64,000 bases of DNA from Ascidia mentula (Eukaryota > Chordata > Ascidiacea > Phlebobranchia > Ascidiidae). The DNA is taken from NCBI GenBank assembly GCA_947561715.1, contig OX387202.1:20535001-20599000 (forward strand), in the 5' to 3' direction. A model generated the notes under the pieces. That model saw only the letters and a list, made by a program, of their open reading frames with translations. It did not search any database and was not told the DNA's origin. The position numbers and the translations under genes were made by a program. Positions 1-12,086 of the stretch are shown here, piece after piece; the stretch's first letter is position 1, and every line of letters begins with the position of its first letter.

Positions 1-2235
1 TATGATTACTACATAAAATGACAGAACATCGGTTACAAGTAAACAGGAAACGTAAAGATATCAAGAATATTAAAGTTAATTTGCGCTTAAATAAAGGACA
101 AATTTCTGCAAATATTTTAAATTCACCAAGCAAGCAATCGCAACATTAATAGTTTTATCTCGTAAACATCCCCGAAAATGATTTGCGATGTATTTTTCTA
201 TTATAAATATTCCTCTGTTAATAAAAGGTCTGCACTCTGAGTTCAAAGCTTCGTATCTGCTGGTAAAACCTCAACCTACTGATATCTGTTCATTTGTTTC
301 AATAAACTTTAACCGTTATAGCAATTGTTTATCAAGATAACGAAACGACCAAACCATTTTCAGATGACGGACTGATTTTTAATTAAATCAACTCTAACTG
401 AAATTATTAATGATCATCACTCATTCATGACAGGCGCTGTGTGCATAACCATTAGTTCAATCAATTACTTTGGTTTTCGTGACGTATATTTGATGACGCG
501 TATTTCAAACGGATGAATATTGCCAAATATAAGCATATATTGAATAGGTTTAATGTCCCACAATTCATCATTCAGTCATATGCTACGTCATCCATTTTCA
601 CACAGATCAACGCTGAAAAACATCCAACAAACTTAAAGGTAATCAGACTGAAGCGTTGTCAGTAACTTGGCAATTACTTTCAAAATTAAGAGAATTCACG
701 CGAACGCAAGCAAAGTAATTAGAGCTTTGAATTCTTTCGACAACGTTCTTTTCCATCGTTCAATCGTCTAAATTTAAATCATTTCTTCCCCATCAACGAA
801 TTGCATTCATTTTGGTGCTGTGAGTAAACCATCAGTTTTTTAGAAAAATTTGTAAGTAACACTTTAATAATAAAACCAAATTTTATTTAGAAAAAGGAAT
901 CCTGTCTCACCATGAATAATAATCCAAACCCGAAAACCACTTAAACTTTGCTTTTACCACAAAATTTCTTGCAAACGCGCTCTAAAATTTCACCTTAGCC
1001 GTCACCCAGCCTTTCTTCTCGTGTAATTTGTTTGCCAATATATAATTTTAATTCTTACGTAAGCCGAGTGTTCCGCAACCTTTTGTTTGTGACATCATAG
1101 TTTCAGTAAGTTAAACGTTATGATGTCATAATAGAAGTTGTCGTAAAATTGTCATTTTGATTCATAGCTATACCTTCACCCAGCACACAGAACATAACAC
1201 ACTATGATTGCTACATAAAATGACAGAACATCGGTTACAAGTAAACAGGAAACGTAAAGATATCAAGAATATTTGAAGTTAATTTGCGCTTAAATAAAGG
1301 ACAAATTTCTGCAAATATTTTAAATTCACCAAGCAAGCAATCGCAACATTAATAGTTTTATCTCGTAAACATCCCCGAAAATGATTTGCGATGTATTTTT
1401 CTATTATAAATATTCCTCTGTTAATAAAAGGTCTGCACTCTGAGTTCAAAGCTTCGTATCTACTGGCAAAACCTCAACCTACTGATATCTGTTCATTTGT
1501 TTCAATAAGCTTTAACCGTTATAGCAATCGTTTATCAAGATGACGAAACGACCAAACCATTTTCAGATGACGGACTGATTTTTAATTAAATCAACTCTAA
1601 CTGAAATTATTAATGATCATCACTCATTCATGACAGGCGCTATGTGCATAACCATTAGTTCAATCAATTACTTTGGTTTTCGTGACGTATATTTGATGAC
1701 GTATATTTCAAACGGAAGAAGGTTACTAAATATAAGCATATATTGAATAGGTTTAATGTCCCACAATTCATCATTCAGTCATATGCTACGTCACCCATTC
1801 TCACACAGATCAAGGCTGAAAAACATCCAACACACTTAAAGGTAATCAGACTGAAGGTTTGTCAGTAACTTGGCAATTACTTTCAAAATTAAGAGAATCC
1901 ACGCGATGCTTCGTCAACGTAAGCAAAGTAATAGAGCTTTGAACTCTTTCGACAATGCTCTCTTCCATCGCTTGATTGTCTAAATTTAAACCATTTTTTT
2001 TTACCCATCAACGAATTGCATTCATTTTGGTGCTGCGACAAAAACTAAATGTCTTGCAAACTCTTAAAAGGTTTCTGCGCCATCGTTTTCTCGACTAAAT
2101 TCACACATTGCTGGCCGATCAATGGAATTTCATTTATTTTGGTGATGCGAGTAAACCGTCAGGATTTGGATAATTTGCATGTAATACTTTTAGTAATAGT
2201 AAAACCGAGTTTCGATGAGAAAAAGTAATCCTGCC
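1..2235. repeat. Tandem direct duplication, period about 1202 bp
   Basis: Bases 1 onward match bases 1203 onward almost base for base for some 850 bp, for example the shared motifs ACAGAACATCGGTTACAAGT and TTTCAGATGACGGACTGATT. The second unit carries an extra block of about 100 bp near 2037-2145 that is itself a local duplication of the 'caacgaattgcattcattttgg' region. The stretch 880-1202 occurs only between the units. I see no coding region in either unit. The first unit begins exactly at the window edge, so more units may lie upstream. Confidence 0.9.
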
Positions 2236-2659
2236 TCACAATGATATCTTTTTAATGTGACAACTGGCGTCACTGATCATCCGCCGCAAACTGAGACGAC
2301 TGACGTCACACCTGATCAGCACAATGAAGCGACTTCTGACGTCGAGGCGGTGCGCCACCACAGTATGCTGAAGCAAGCGTGTAATTGGCAACATTGGTCA
2401 AGCGCCCGACCCATATACTAAAATGAAAACCTGATTGGGATTCGTGCCCAGGACATTCTGGGTTCCAATCCCGGTATGGTAAAAAAACATAACAAATAAT
2501 ACCGCCTCAACCTCAAGCAACAGCGTGCAACCATCTCCATCATCAACTTCCACCCCCAAGCCAAATCTCAACGAAGAATTCACGGAAGTTCGCCCCAGTA
2601 AACGGAAGACGAGTCCAACTCACCTCAAAGTCACAGAAGATCCCCTGATGCAGTACAGC
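2236..2659. other. No gene seen; short tRNA-like B-box
   Basis: I see no convincing gene here. A stretch near 2455-2475 (TGGGTTCCAATCCCGG) resembles a tRNA B box followed by an A-rich run, and it may be the head of a SINE. The upstream A box is poor. The region ends where the dispersed repeat shared with 19.97 kb and 44.65 kb begins. Confidence 0.3.
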
Positions 2660-5600
2660 GTACGTCATCATTTGGGCTGCAATGAGGATCTGTGTGTTGA
2701 CAAGAAACCTTGCTACACAATTTACCCTCACATTAAACCTTTCCCATAAGTCGGTGAAATGGCGCCGCGATATCCGCGCATTTCTGTAAATATTAGCGGT
2801 GAATTGGCGTGACTGCATTTTTGGGGTTTATCAGAGAAAGCCAAACTGAACTGAATCAAATTTACTGACATCCTCGAATCAGAAATCAACTTTCAAATCT
2901 GATGGTACAATGTTTATATTTACATGGATTATCAACATAAAGCATGGAAACGGTTGCATGCGATATTACAACAACGACATGATATACAAGGAATGATAAA
3001 ACGGAATATGTTGTCAATATCTAATTGACACGTTGACATAATTCTATGGAAGAAGTAGCATCCGAAACACACAAAATGTAATAATAAGTAGTGTCGACGT
3101 CATATTTGCAATTGTTATGTTGTGTTTTTCTGGCATCAACCGTTTTTTTATTAACGTCGGATAATAATCACGCTGTAAACCAAGTTCAACTCATTTACGG
3201 CGAACGTGCTATTCGTTCGTTGACACTTCCAGCAACAAGCCGCCTTTTCAAATGAGTCACGTGGTAATCCGAACTCAAATAACCCGGTATGCATTTTCTA
3301 TATAGGCCACATGTCTTTTGCGTAAAAAAGATACGAAGGGACAGAGGACAAAGGACAAACAGGACAAAGACTTTTTGTACGCGTGGTTTGTAACGTGTTA
3401 TTGTTAATCCTCGTGCGCTTGTTTATTATGTATTAAACTGATCGATTGACTTTGGGTTTGATAGCAGCCTTTTTATCAGGAGTCAGATATACGTCAGTGT
3501 TATTATTTGTGTAGACGTTTTAAGTAACGCCCTACAAATACCATGATAATAACAAACATGCAGAAAGGTGAAGTTCGCTTTTAACACAAAAATTGTAAGG
3601 ATTTGTGAAATAAATTCGGTTCGGTATAATTGCTTTCCTGTTATTTACGATTTAAAGCCTTTATCAAAACTGGTGAAAGTATTTACAATGTGTGTCAATA
3701 ATTGTAAATCAACACAACGTTGCCATGGTTACTAACGACGCAATGTTAATTTTCGTCACTTTAAACCTCCGCAACAATTATTCGCATTTCACTTTCATCT
3801 TAGAACTCATTATTCCGCTCCATGAGTTTTTCCATCTATACCAACTCATAGTGTTGCTAACAGTAGAAATTCTCGACCACGGACCATTGAGTTTGGCATG
3901 TGAACAACTACGATGCCACCAAGCTCCACCAAGAGTCACAGCACAATTATCTCCCCGCCTGCAATTATAATTAAGTCGGTTGTCAACAACTCTGTGTTAC
4001 AACTTATTTAAACTCAGTTAAAACTTGTGTTTAACTAAAACTTTAACGCAACCCCCTGTTTCAGAGTAATTGATTTTTACAATTGTTGATTTAGGGTGGG
4101 CGGTTAACTTTGTCAACGAAAATCAACTATTTGAGGAAATGCATTTCATCTTTTTCTAAACAACTTGATTTACTTCGTTAGTAAAACAGAAATATAATCA
4201 GACACGTTGTATCATTATTACTCACTCATCATTGTCTCTGCTGCGGGTTGAAAATCCTATCCCGTTATTATATGCCATGGAATCTCCTATGTTTCCCGAA
4301 TATCCGGATATAGTAATTGTGTAAGAACTTCCTTCATCGCCAATGCTGAAAGTACTGAAAACAACAATGTCATAATGTTTAATTTAATGCAAAGTAATTT
4401 AAATAACAACGGATAATTTGTTGTTTTAAATCAATCCGCTTACATTGGTTTGTTGCTCATGGAAATTATTGTTAAACATAAAACCCTTTATGACGTAATA
4501 AACGACATGTGTCATACATTGTGTTGTGTTGTGTGGGATAATTATTTGTCAACTAAGCAATAAACACAAGGTGGGATTAGAAGTTTTGAGAAGGAAACCC
4601 AGTTATTTTTCAACTTTAAGTTCACAAACGACTGGAGGTCAATTTTTAAGCAACCTGAAACCTGTTCAATTTAAATAAGATGTCAATCAAGCATACGATG
4701 CTGACATTGCAAGATGTATTTGGAATATCTTACAGGAGAAGCAAAAGTTAGATGAGTTTTTGCCGAGACTATTCTGTAACCCGCATTTAACTATGTTGTT
4801 TGTGACAGAGTTTCTTAATATTTCTGATCCTACGTCACTGCTGGCAGGGTACGTGTGCCTCGGTTAAACGTTCATTTAAGGCGATTACAAAGAGGTTTTA
4901 TTGTAGCTGAAGAACAAAGCGGATAAATCTAACTTTCCAGTCAAGACGCAACGTTTTGGCAAAGGTCAGTACTTGGCACTCAAGATTTTACCACAAGGAG
5001 TTGGGCAACAACGACAGCATAAACTCATCTGGGCAACACACTTTCCTGCAACACTGTCGCCTAAGGCAGTGGTTCTTAACCTTTTTTATCTCATTTCCCA
5101 CTTCCAGTGTAAACGGAATCTTTATTTCCCTCTGGTGATTAAATTTTTTGATTAGGAATTTAATTATTGTATTTTCGCTATATCTGTTATACTTTTGTAA
5201 CTTTTTCTACCGCATGGCATTACCAATTACCAATAAGTGTTCAACACACAGTGAATACATATCATTATATTTCTTTTCCGACTACTTTTGTGTATTTCGG
5301 TGCCGACTAATTCAACCAACAACACTAAAATTTCCCACCGGATAAGAACCACTTGGCCTAAGGAATTAACTCTGCAGGCCAATGCACCCATTTTCTTGCA
5401 TAGAGACCCAACAATATCCAATCAACCACGCAACGACCAGCAGCTAACCCAGGGGTGGGCAAAGAGAACACAGAGTGTTTACACTATACAACTTATACAC
5501 TGACAATCAAGTTGCGCCAGCGTCTTACACGTCGCGATTACGGGATTTTTGTTGCCTCATTCAAAACATTGGGAGCCGAGAATGTTGGGCAGAAAATCGA

Positions 5601-6484
5601 AATTTCAAACACTGGATTATGCATGGGTGTTAGATGGAGAATATAATAATCATTTGATCCCATATATCGATGTGGGACACAGCACTAATATTCACTGAAT
5701 TGCTGCCATCAATTGTCAAACGGTTTGGTCGTGGTTAATTTCGCTTGAACTGACTTCCATATGCCTACGCTTCAGAAGATTTGGAATCAAGGGCAAGAAA
5801 ATTTTCTGCAGCCACATTCTCTAAGCGCAAAAAGGTGGCGTTCGACCCAATCCGAGCCCCACTGAGCTCGGTCCCGGCAATCCGCGACCAAGCGATCGCG
5901 CAAACCTCAAGAGTGGTGATGTGGGGTCGTTACGATTTGATTACCATCCCTATGTGTGTGCGGTATCTAAACTTTTTGTTTCATAATTATTCCGAACCGA
6001 GTAAATGCATTGAAACACAGCAAGAATATCCTGTGTTGCTTCAAACTTAAAACACGAATTTTGTGAATCTGACGTAATAAGGGGGGTATTTCCCTAATGT
6101 CTTTTAAGATTTTGTTAGTTATGACGACATGATAGCATCGGGTAAATTATCGTTGAAACAATGGCATTAAATTGAAAACGTTAAATTCGTTATAGTCTTA
6201 CCTATACTCGGCAAAACCTTGACCTCCGGAAAAATCCTGAAGGTCAACACGAAGACGACATCTAGTGGACGCACTGGTGATTTGATGCAGTTTTTCCAAA
6301 CCTGATAAAATTTGTTGGTTGTAATAATATTGCTGAAAACACTGGAATTTAAATTGGATTAACTGATACTGTTATATTGACTCTAGGATTGTTACGTAGC
6401 GTACTTGAAACGTGTTGTTTAGTTCCCCTGTATATAAACTGGGTGTGCACAAGTTATAACAATGTGTTCAGTAAAACAAACCTG
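2660..6484. repeat. Segmental repeat, copy A left part
   Basis: This block matches 44652-48241 along its whole length and 19972-21024 over its first 1.05 kb. The copies differ by scattered substitutions and small indels. Copy A keeps about 240 bp (roughly 4640-4884) that are missing from copy C. The end of the block at 6484 is the left insertion point of the CACTA-like element. Apart from one candidate exon near 4.7 kb I see no gene. Short reading frames here are not conserved in frame between copies. Confidence 0.9.
4681..4848 (+). other. Candidate orphan exon, unknown protein
   Basis: One frame reads DVNQAYDADIARCIWNILQE and continues with a leucine-rich segment ending NISDPTSLLAG. It is followed by a good donor-like GGTACGTG near 4848. 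Composition and the lack of stops look protein-like, unlike the flanks. I do not recognise the family. Copy C has lost exactly this part, since 46648 jumps across the stretch. It could be an exon of a broken host gene, or chance. Confidence 0.3.
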
Positions 6485-6515
6485 CACTGTAAAAAGTTTT
6501 TTCTGTTTTTTTACA
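6485..6515. repeat. Left terminal inverted repeat of CACTA-like element
   Basis: Starts CACTGTAAAAAGTTT and matches the reverse complement of 12057-12084 with a few changes (a longer T run and one substitution). Confidence 0.9.
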
Positions 6516-6847
6516 TAATTTCTTTGGCAGCACAGTCGCCATACGGCATATGTAAATTTACATCTACAAATATGTAACTCACACAAACATACATTGTATG
6601 TATTTGTATGCTACATCGGTTTGCTTTCAATTATTTTTAAAAATATGTAAAAACAACACTTTTTCTGTAATTCCTGGCAGTCTGTTTTATTTGATAATAG
6701 ACATAAATGCATGCATACCCAGAGGTGCCCACATATAAAAAAGGGCTTGTTACAGAAGCCATTTTATAACGAGCAGTGGCACACGTATAAAAAAAAACGA
6801 AGGGAAAGATAACGAACACAACTGTTGACTTTATCATGATGACTTTA

Positions 6848-8689
6848 TCATTTCTCCTCAAATGAGCTGAAGGCCTTGTAAAAGTTAAGGATTTTTGTGT
6901 GTATTCCTTTCACTCTTGACTTCTTGGCCGAAGTTTTGGTTTGTGTCGGATTTATGTCACAGAAGTTCCTGATTGAGATGCATATGGACAAGGTTAATTG
7001 TTATTGTAAATGACATGAAATAACTTAAACATTGAGCATGCAGGAGAATAAGTTTGATAATTTTATCACACAAGATTTTACACAAGCATATACTTTGGAA
7101 TTTTTGTTTTATTACCTTTGTATGAATTCAAGTGTTATTTCTATGCTCCCAGGATACTGTATGTTGAAATTATAGTATGCCGCAAAGCAGATGCACACTG
7201 CATCCATTGAAGTAAAAATATTTTCAAACAGTATTTGACCATCCACTGCAACAGTGAATTGTGTTGCTTCCAATGGAGAAGTTCCTAAACACAAAAAAGG
7301 CAATTGCAGAAAAGATAACAATATATATGCTGTATATATAAAATCCAAGTCCAATACTTAAGAATAGTTGTTTCACTATCATATGTAATTTCAGTACATA
7401 CTAACCATAAGCAACGATACATGGGTTCTTCGGATAGGATGGTTCATCATCCTACAAAAAATTTAAGTGCATTTTAATTTTTTAAATTAAAATCTAGCAA
7501 AACTTAAAATGTAAGGTCATGTTTTTATGAAGAGGACATATCTAGTTTAGTTTTTACATGAAAGCAAAGCAATACTTACATTTACACAAATAAAAAGTTC
7601 TTTTGGCTCTTCTCCAAAGTATTCAAGCAACAACAGAATAACTCCTGCAACATTTGCTTTGCTGCTGTTGGTGTTGGTGTTTATTTCATTTATTTGTAGA
7701 AGTAGCTTTTTGATATTTTGCTTCTTTATTTGTTGGAAACTCATAAACTGGATAATTCGTACAATCTTCTGTTCAATAGCTGTGGATACTGATTGAAAAT
7801 CTTTGCCGGTCACTTTTTGAAAATACAAGTCCATGCCTGTTTTACCAAATAGAAATGGCCAGTCATTTTTAACTTCTTTGAGTGTGACTTGGTTAATTAG
7901 TTTTTGTAGCGACAGAAAACAAATATTAAGCTCTTCTTTGGCAACCTCCACTGATGGAATATTGTGCAAATATATGGTGTAGAGTGCCTGTTTGCTTGAT
8001 TCTACCTGGTCATTGTCTTCAGATTCATTCCCTAATTGGGTGCTGGCCTTGGAAGTTTTATTTCTTGTCGAGTTGGCCAACCTTCTCTCAAACTGTAAAC
8101 TTAAGGAGTAGGAGCCATCTCCAATCAGTTTTCCATCCATATCCAAGTCTTGAAATGATTTAGGGTAAATCTTAACTATTGTTGCTGCAATGCTTCTGTA
8201 ATCCTGTCTTTTTATTGGAGATTGAATTTGGTCCATCATTTCATTGCAGACTATACGTACAAACTCTCTACGTTCCCATGTTTCTGGCCTTACTTTGGAC
8301 TCCATTTTTGACATAAATTGACAAGACATTTTATGCCATGGTATCTTAAATGAACTATCAAAGTCAGAAGTATTAAGCAACAATAAGCTTTCATCTGAAC
8401 GGGAACTTGAAATAGGACTTGAAGTTATTGGAGTAGTTGCCAATGGTGGTTCCATGCGGTTGTTTATTTTGGTTATGAAGTCCATCAACTTTCTCCGTTT
8501 TATTGGGGGAAGCACATCAATCATATCTTCATTTTTTATATACTGTAGGTCAGCTGTTTTCTCTGCTCCTAATTCCATGAATAATCCGAGAAGTTTGTCT
8601 TCTTCATTTGATTCCAAATTTGGAAAACATTCATACAATACATCCCGAAATGGTTGTAAATCCACAGTATCATCACTTTTTTCAGACAT
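6848..8689 (-). CDS. Transposon accessory gene, SAM-like N-terminus with SAMD3-like core (4 coding exons)
   Basis: The coding exons on the minus strand read 8689-7580, 7451-7406, 7284-7116 and 6968-6848. All junctions are GT/AG and in phase, giving about 481 residues. The start MSEKSDD follows a good acceptor at about 8722, so a 5' untranslated intron is likely. The N-terminal 80 residues resemble a SAM domain ending in KRRKLMDFI. The middle holds the pattern IVKIYPKSFQDLDMDGKLIG, followed by QFERRLANSTRN, which resembles vertebrate SAMD3-like proteins. The C-terminus has YYNFNIQYPGSIEITLEFIQ, typical of proteins that accompany this transposon group in fish and cnidarians. The function is unknown. 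It lies 100 bp downstream of the transposase on the same strand inside the same element, so it is probably co-transcribed. Confidence 0.75.
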
Positions 8690-8789
8690 TGCGTTTGCAA
8701 CAAAACATACTATAACAATCACTGAAAAAAAGTTAAAGATGCAGTTACATTTTGCAGCTAATTTACTAAATGAGCAATATATAGTTTAG

Positions 8790-11453
8790 CTAAATGATAC
8801 AATGTTTCAAACACAGCACTGTTTTTTGCCCAAATGAATATGCAGGCAGAGGATAAAAATCTCCCAGGTCGATAATTTTACAACAAACAAATGCATTTTT
8901 AATACTACACACTTCATATAAACCAGAATTAGCAATCAACTTAGTTTCGTAAGACTCAGTAATTACATAAACATCTTGATTAACAATTGCAAGTAATAAA
9001 ACTTTTCCAAAAAGAGGATTGGAAATACCTTGTTTTTGCAAAAGAACAAAACACCCTTTTTTATAAACTGTGCCATGTAAACCTACTTTTTCTGAAAACA
9101 AGCAATGTGCAAACGGTACATTTTTTTCTTCAAAAAAATTAATTATGTTCCGTTTAAGTACATGCAAATTAATACAACACGGGGAATAGTTGTCAACAGC
9201 TGGTGCAAAAGCATTGCCGGTACATATATATGCATGATAAAGCTGGTGCTTATGTGACAATGAAAAAGCAAGGTTTTTAAAATTTTTAAAGCGTTTTGCA
9301 CATTCTTTGAAATAAGAATGCTTACTCTCAAATCGTAGCGTCCAAAATTTAACGAGTGGTCCCAGTTGGAAAATGAGCATCGGATAGTGCATAAGATAGT
9401 GGTGTTTGGGTTTTAAAGTACAACCCGGAAAGAAACGTTTCCTTAAACACAAATAGTCTTTAATTAAACAATTTAAATAGCAAACAATTTCAGCTTTAAT
9501 TTCGGGGGAGAAAACAATACTAACAATTTCAGCTAACAAAACACACAAATTCCACTCATCATTGTCCAAAGTTTCAAGCTTTTCGAACAGAAATAAGGGC
9601 AGCATTCTCAGTAAACACCAATTTTCCACAGCTTGTCCAACAAGACGAGAACAGTTAGTGGGTATCTGCGGAGGCTTGTTGCATGCATCAGTTTCTGAAT
9701 AGGAAAAACTCATCACATGTCGATTTAAATACCCCAAAGAAAAGCATTTTTTATTTATCAACGCTTTAATAAACAAGGGTAGATCATATGAAACAACCCC
9801 CTCCAGCAAATCATGGGCAATGCAAGGAGGGAGTCCAGGAGCTGAAACATGAAAACTATCAAGGGTGTTGAAAATACTTGACAACTTGATTCCCATGCAA
9901 TTTGTGGCAGGTGTGTTCCTTAATATTTTTAAAGCACTTTCATACTTTTCCATTGTTAGTTGATCACCAAGTTTATCTGGACAGGCTAAAAACTTTCCCT
10001 TTTTAATGTCACAATATCTACAGAAATGTTCTCCAGAAAATGACTCCAAAAATCCACCAATAGTATGTGATCCAAGATTGTCACCCAAGATATATGAAAG
10101 TCGAAACTTCATATTTAATTGACCGAAATCAATGCCAGCTACCTCCATCTCTTTCAGGTCATAAACAAGTTGATGAAACACTTTTTGCTGACCAAACCAC
10201 TTCCAGTATTTCTCTTTAAAAAGCATTACAAGGATTATGTTGTCAACTTTGTAACGCACTTCAGACCGAAGATTCCCAATAACTGCATAAACTGCCAAAA
10301 GTTTGTGTTTCTTACGACTAGAACCCAGGGGATTTACTACTTCAAATGCATCTTGAAACAAAAAAATGTCCAACATATTTTCATTTACAATCTGATAGAT
10401 GCTCCCATCAAAATAATCTTCAAAAGTATTGTTTTTTAACTTCAACGTAGGTTTGATCAAATGCTGCTTAAAAGAATCATTTTTCAGAAACAAAGTCAAA
10501 CTTTTTTTTATTGGAATGTAGTACCCATAACATGTTTTCCTTTCATTTATACCAAAAAATAAACTTTCAGGCTGAACATAACCAAACGTTTTTTCATAAT
10601 ATTGTGTTCTGCAAAAAGCTGATCTCAAAAATCCTGAATGAAGATTGCATGCAGCTGTTACAGGATTAGCATTCCAAATACTTTCTATAGATGACAAAAG
10701 TGCATCTGGAAAATTGTGTGTTTGCATTTCATTTTTTAACTGTTGTGTAGCAACCACTGAAAATGAATGTAATGATGTGTGTAATTCATTAACTAACACT
10801 TGCATTGATGATTGTGGTACAAGAAGTTTGCTTTCTAAATATAAAAAACATCGTCCAAGTGCATTATAATCCTGTCTTTGGTTCGATATAGCCACAGAAG
10901 AAGCATGACCCACATCTGCCTCCGTTAAATTATTAAAATCTAAAGTTGAATCTGGTTCAGAAACTATTTGGCAGGTGATTGGCAGTGACTTTGCTTGGCT
11001 TGTGGCTATGGCAGTCTGCAACAAATTGGGTGCGACTATTTGGGAATGGTGTCTTGACAGATGTGCTGAAAAAGACGCTACTTTGTCATACCTAAAATTG
11101 CAGTTCTTATGTGGACAGATAATTTTAAATCCATTTCTGATGTGCTGTTTTAGGTGACTGACAAATTCCTTGATGCATTGAAAAGTCTGTCCACATGTGA
11201 TAATTTCACAAACAAAACACTTGTCACAAGTTTCATCCACTCTTGATGGTGGGATTAGAGCTTTGTGTTTTCGGTTGAAATGGGACATCATTGAAGTATA
11301 CTTTTTAAAAAACATCTGGCAGTTTTTAAACCCACACCGAAAAACATAGTTGTGCACATTTCTATGCGTTACAATATGCTGGTTATATGTGTCCACTGAT
11401 TTACTTACGTTGGAGCCGCAAAGGTCACAAAAATTAACATACATCTTCAACAC
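8790..11453 (-). CDS. CACTA-like DDE transposase, 887 aa
   Basis: This is a single uninterrupted reading frame. The N-terminus has several C2H2-like zinc fingers (residues about 8-160, for example CDLCGSNVSKSVDTYNQH and FRCGFKNC). The core has FQDAFEVVNPLGS (about residue 370), ILGDNLGSHTIGGF followed by FCRYC (about 455-480), and IAHDLLEGVV (about 540). These are the recurring signatures of animal EnSpm/CACTA-type transposases, and the Asp residues in the first two are the likely catalytic acids. The third acidic residue cannot be assigned by eye. The C-terminal third is a conserved but unnamed domain. The protein would act in the nucleus on the CACTG termini. The intact frame suggests recent activity. 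Confidence 0.75.
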   Translation of the reverse strand: MLKMYVNFCDLCGSNVSKSVDTYNQHIVTHRNVHNYVFRCGFKNCQMFFKKYTSMMSHFNRKHKALIPPSRVDETCDKCFVCEIITCGQTFQCIKEFVSHLKQHIRNGFKIICPHKNCNFRYDKVASFSAHLSRHHSQIVAPNLLQTAIATSQAKSLPITCQIVSEPDSTLDFNNLTEADVGHASSVAISNQRQDYNALGRCFLYLESKLLVPQSSMQVLVNELHTSLHSFSVVATQQLKNEMQTHNFPDALLSSIESIWNANPVTAACNLHSGFLRSAFCRTQYYEKTFGYVQPESLFFGINERKTCYGYYIPIKKSLTLFLKNDSFKQHLIKPTLKLKNNTFEDYFDGSIYQIVNENMLDIFLFQDAFEVVNPLGSSRKKHKLLAVYAVIGNLRSEVRYKVDNIILVMLFKEKYWKWFGQQKVFHQLVYDLKEMEVAGIDFGQLNMKFRLSYILGDNLGSHTIGGFLESFSGEHFCRYCDIKKGKFLACPDKLGDQLTMEKYESALKILRNTPATNCMGIKLSSIFNTLDSFHVSAPGLPPCIAHDLLEGVVSYDLPLFIKALINKKCFSLGYLNRHVMSFSYSETDACNKPPQIPTNCSRLVGQAVENWCLLRMLPLFLFEKLETLDNDEWNLCVLLAEIVSIVFSPEIKAEIVCYLNCLIKDYLCLRKRFFPGCTLKPKHHYLMHYPMLIFQLGPLVKFWTLRFESKHSYFKECAKRFKNFKNLAFSLSHKHQLYHAYICTGNAFAPAVDNYSPCCINLHVLKRNIINFFEEKNVPFAHCLFSEKVGLHGTVYKKGCFVLLQKQGISNPLFGKVLLLAIVNQDVYVITESYETKLIANSGLYEVCSIKNAFVCCKIIDLGDFYPLPAYSFGQKTVLCLKHCII

Positions 11454-12056
11454 ACACCATCAAAATGTTACAGATCCTACAAACGGATATTATTAAAAGT
11501 GGTACTTTTACATGTTATCCATTTAGGTAAATATATTAAATTTAATATACAAACCCAAACTTCCAAACACCTACATATTAACATCAAAGCTAAGATATCA
11601 CAACGTCGACGTCTTTCTCAGATATCGTCTTGACAAAGAGGCCCGGATGTTCGCAGCACGAGGCCTTGTTCGATTAAGCGTGACGGCATAAATTATTGTA
11701 CTTGTCGTTAAATCTGATTAAATTTTTAGTTTCTAAAACCGCCTAAACACATTTCAACAAATGATTTTTTGTGTGGATAACATCTTTTTAAATACCAAAC
11801 CCAAATACACGCACCAGATGTGTTGAGGGCTTTGGTAGCGTTTTCGTGCGATTTTTTATTCTGTCAAGAAACATGCTTTTAATTGATAAAAGTTTTGTTA
11901 AATGACAAAAAAGATGTTGTTTTTAATTTTTGCATACATTTTTTGTAATTTAATTCAAAATATATGTTGAAAACCGAAAAATGTATGTTTAATAACATCA
12001 AAAATCCACAATTTAGAAAAACACTGATATTTTTGTTAAAATTTACAAAAAAAACT

Positions 12057-12084
12057 TGTAAATAAACAGAAACTTTTTACAGTG
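12057..12084. repeat. Right terminal inverted repeat of CACTA-like element
   Basis: The reverse complement begins CACTGTAAAAAGTTTCTG and mirrors the left end. The element ends at 12084 and is followed by the TG target duplication. Confidence 0.9.
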
Positions 12085-12086
12085 TG

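Larger units (their letters stand above)
6485..12084 (-). mobile_element. CACTA/EnSpm-like (CMC) DNA transposon, 5600 bp, apparently complete
   Basis: Both ends carry inverted repeats starting CACTGTAAAAAGTTT and extending through TGTTTnTTTACA, about 28-31 bp in total. The insertion is flanked by the dinucleotide TG (6483-6484 and 12085-12086). Copy C at 48236-48246 reads cctggaactcc, which is the uninterrupted target with TG once, so the boundaries are exact. Inside lie two genes on the minus strand: a DDE-type transposase (8790-11453) and a spliced SAM/SAMD3-like gene (6848-8689). CACTG termini, a 2-bp TSD and this transposase type fit the CMC superfamily as known in animals. The subfamily is inferred. 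Both reading frames are open, so the element could be recent. Confidence 0.85.

Noticed and set aside
2398-2480. Possible tRNA gene
   Set aside because: Only a B-box-like stretch is good. The acceptor and D arms do not pair.
5781-6050. Frame beginning MESRARKFSAATFSKRKKVA, also at 47537
   Set aside because: Shared between copies A and C, but start, end and frame are not kept (the two end differently) and no family is recognised.
10119-11157. Plus-strand frames inside the CACTA-like element
   Set aside because: Antisense shadows of the transposase gene.
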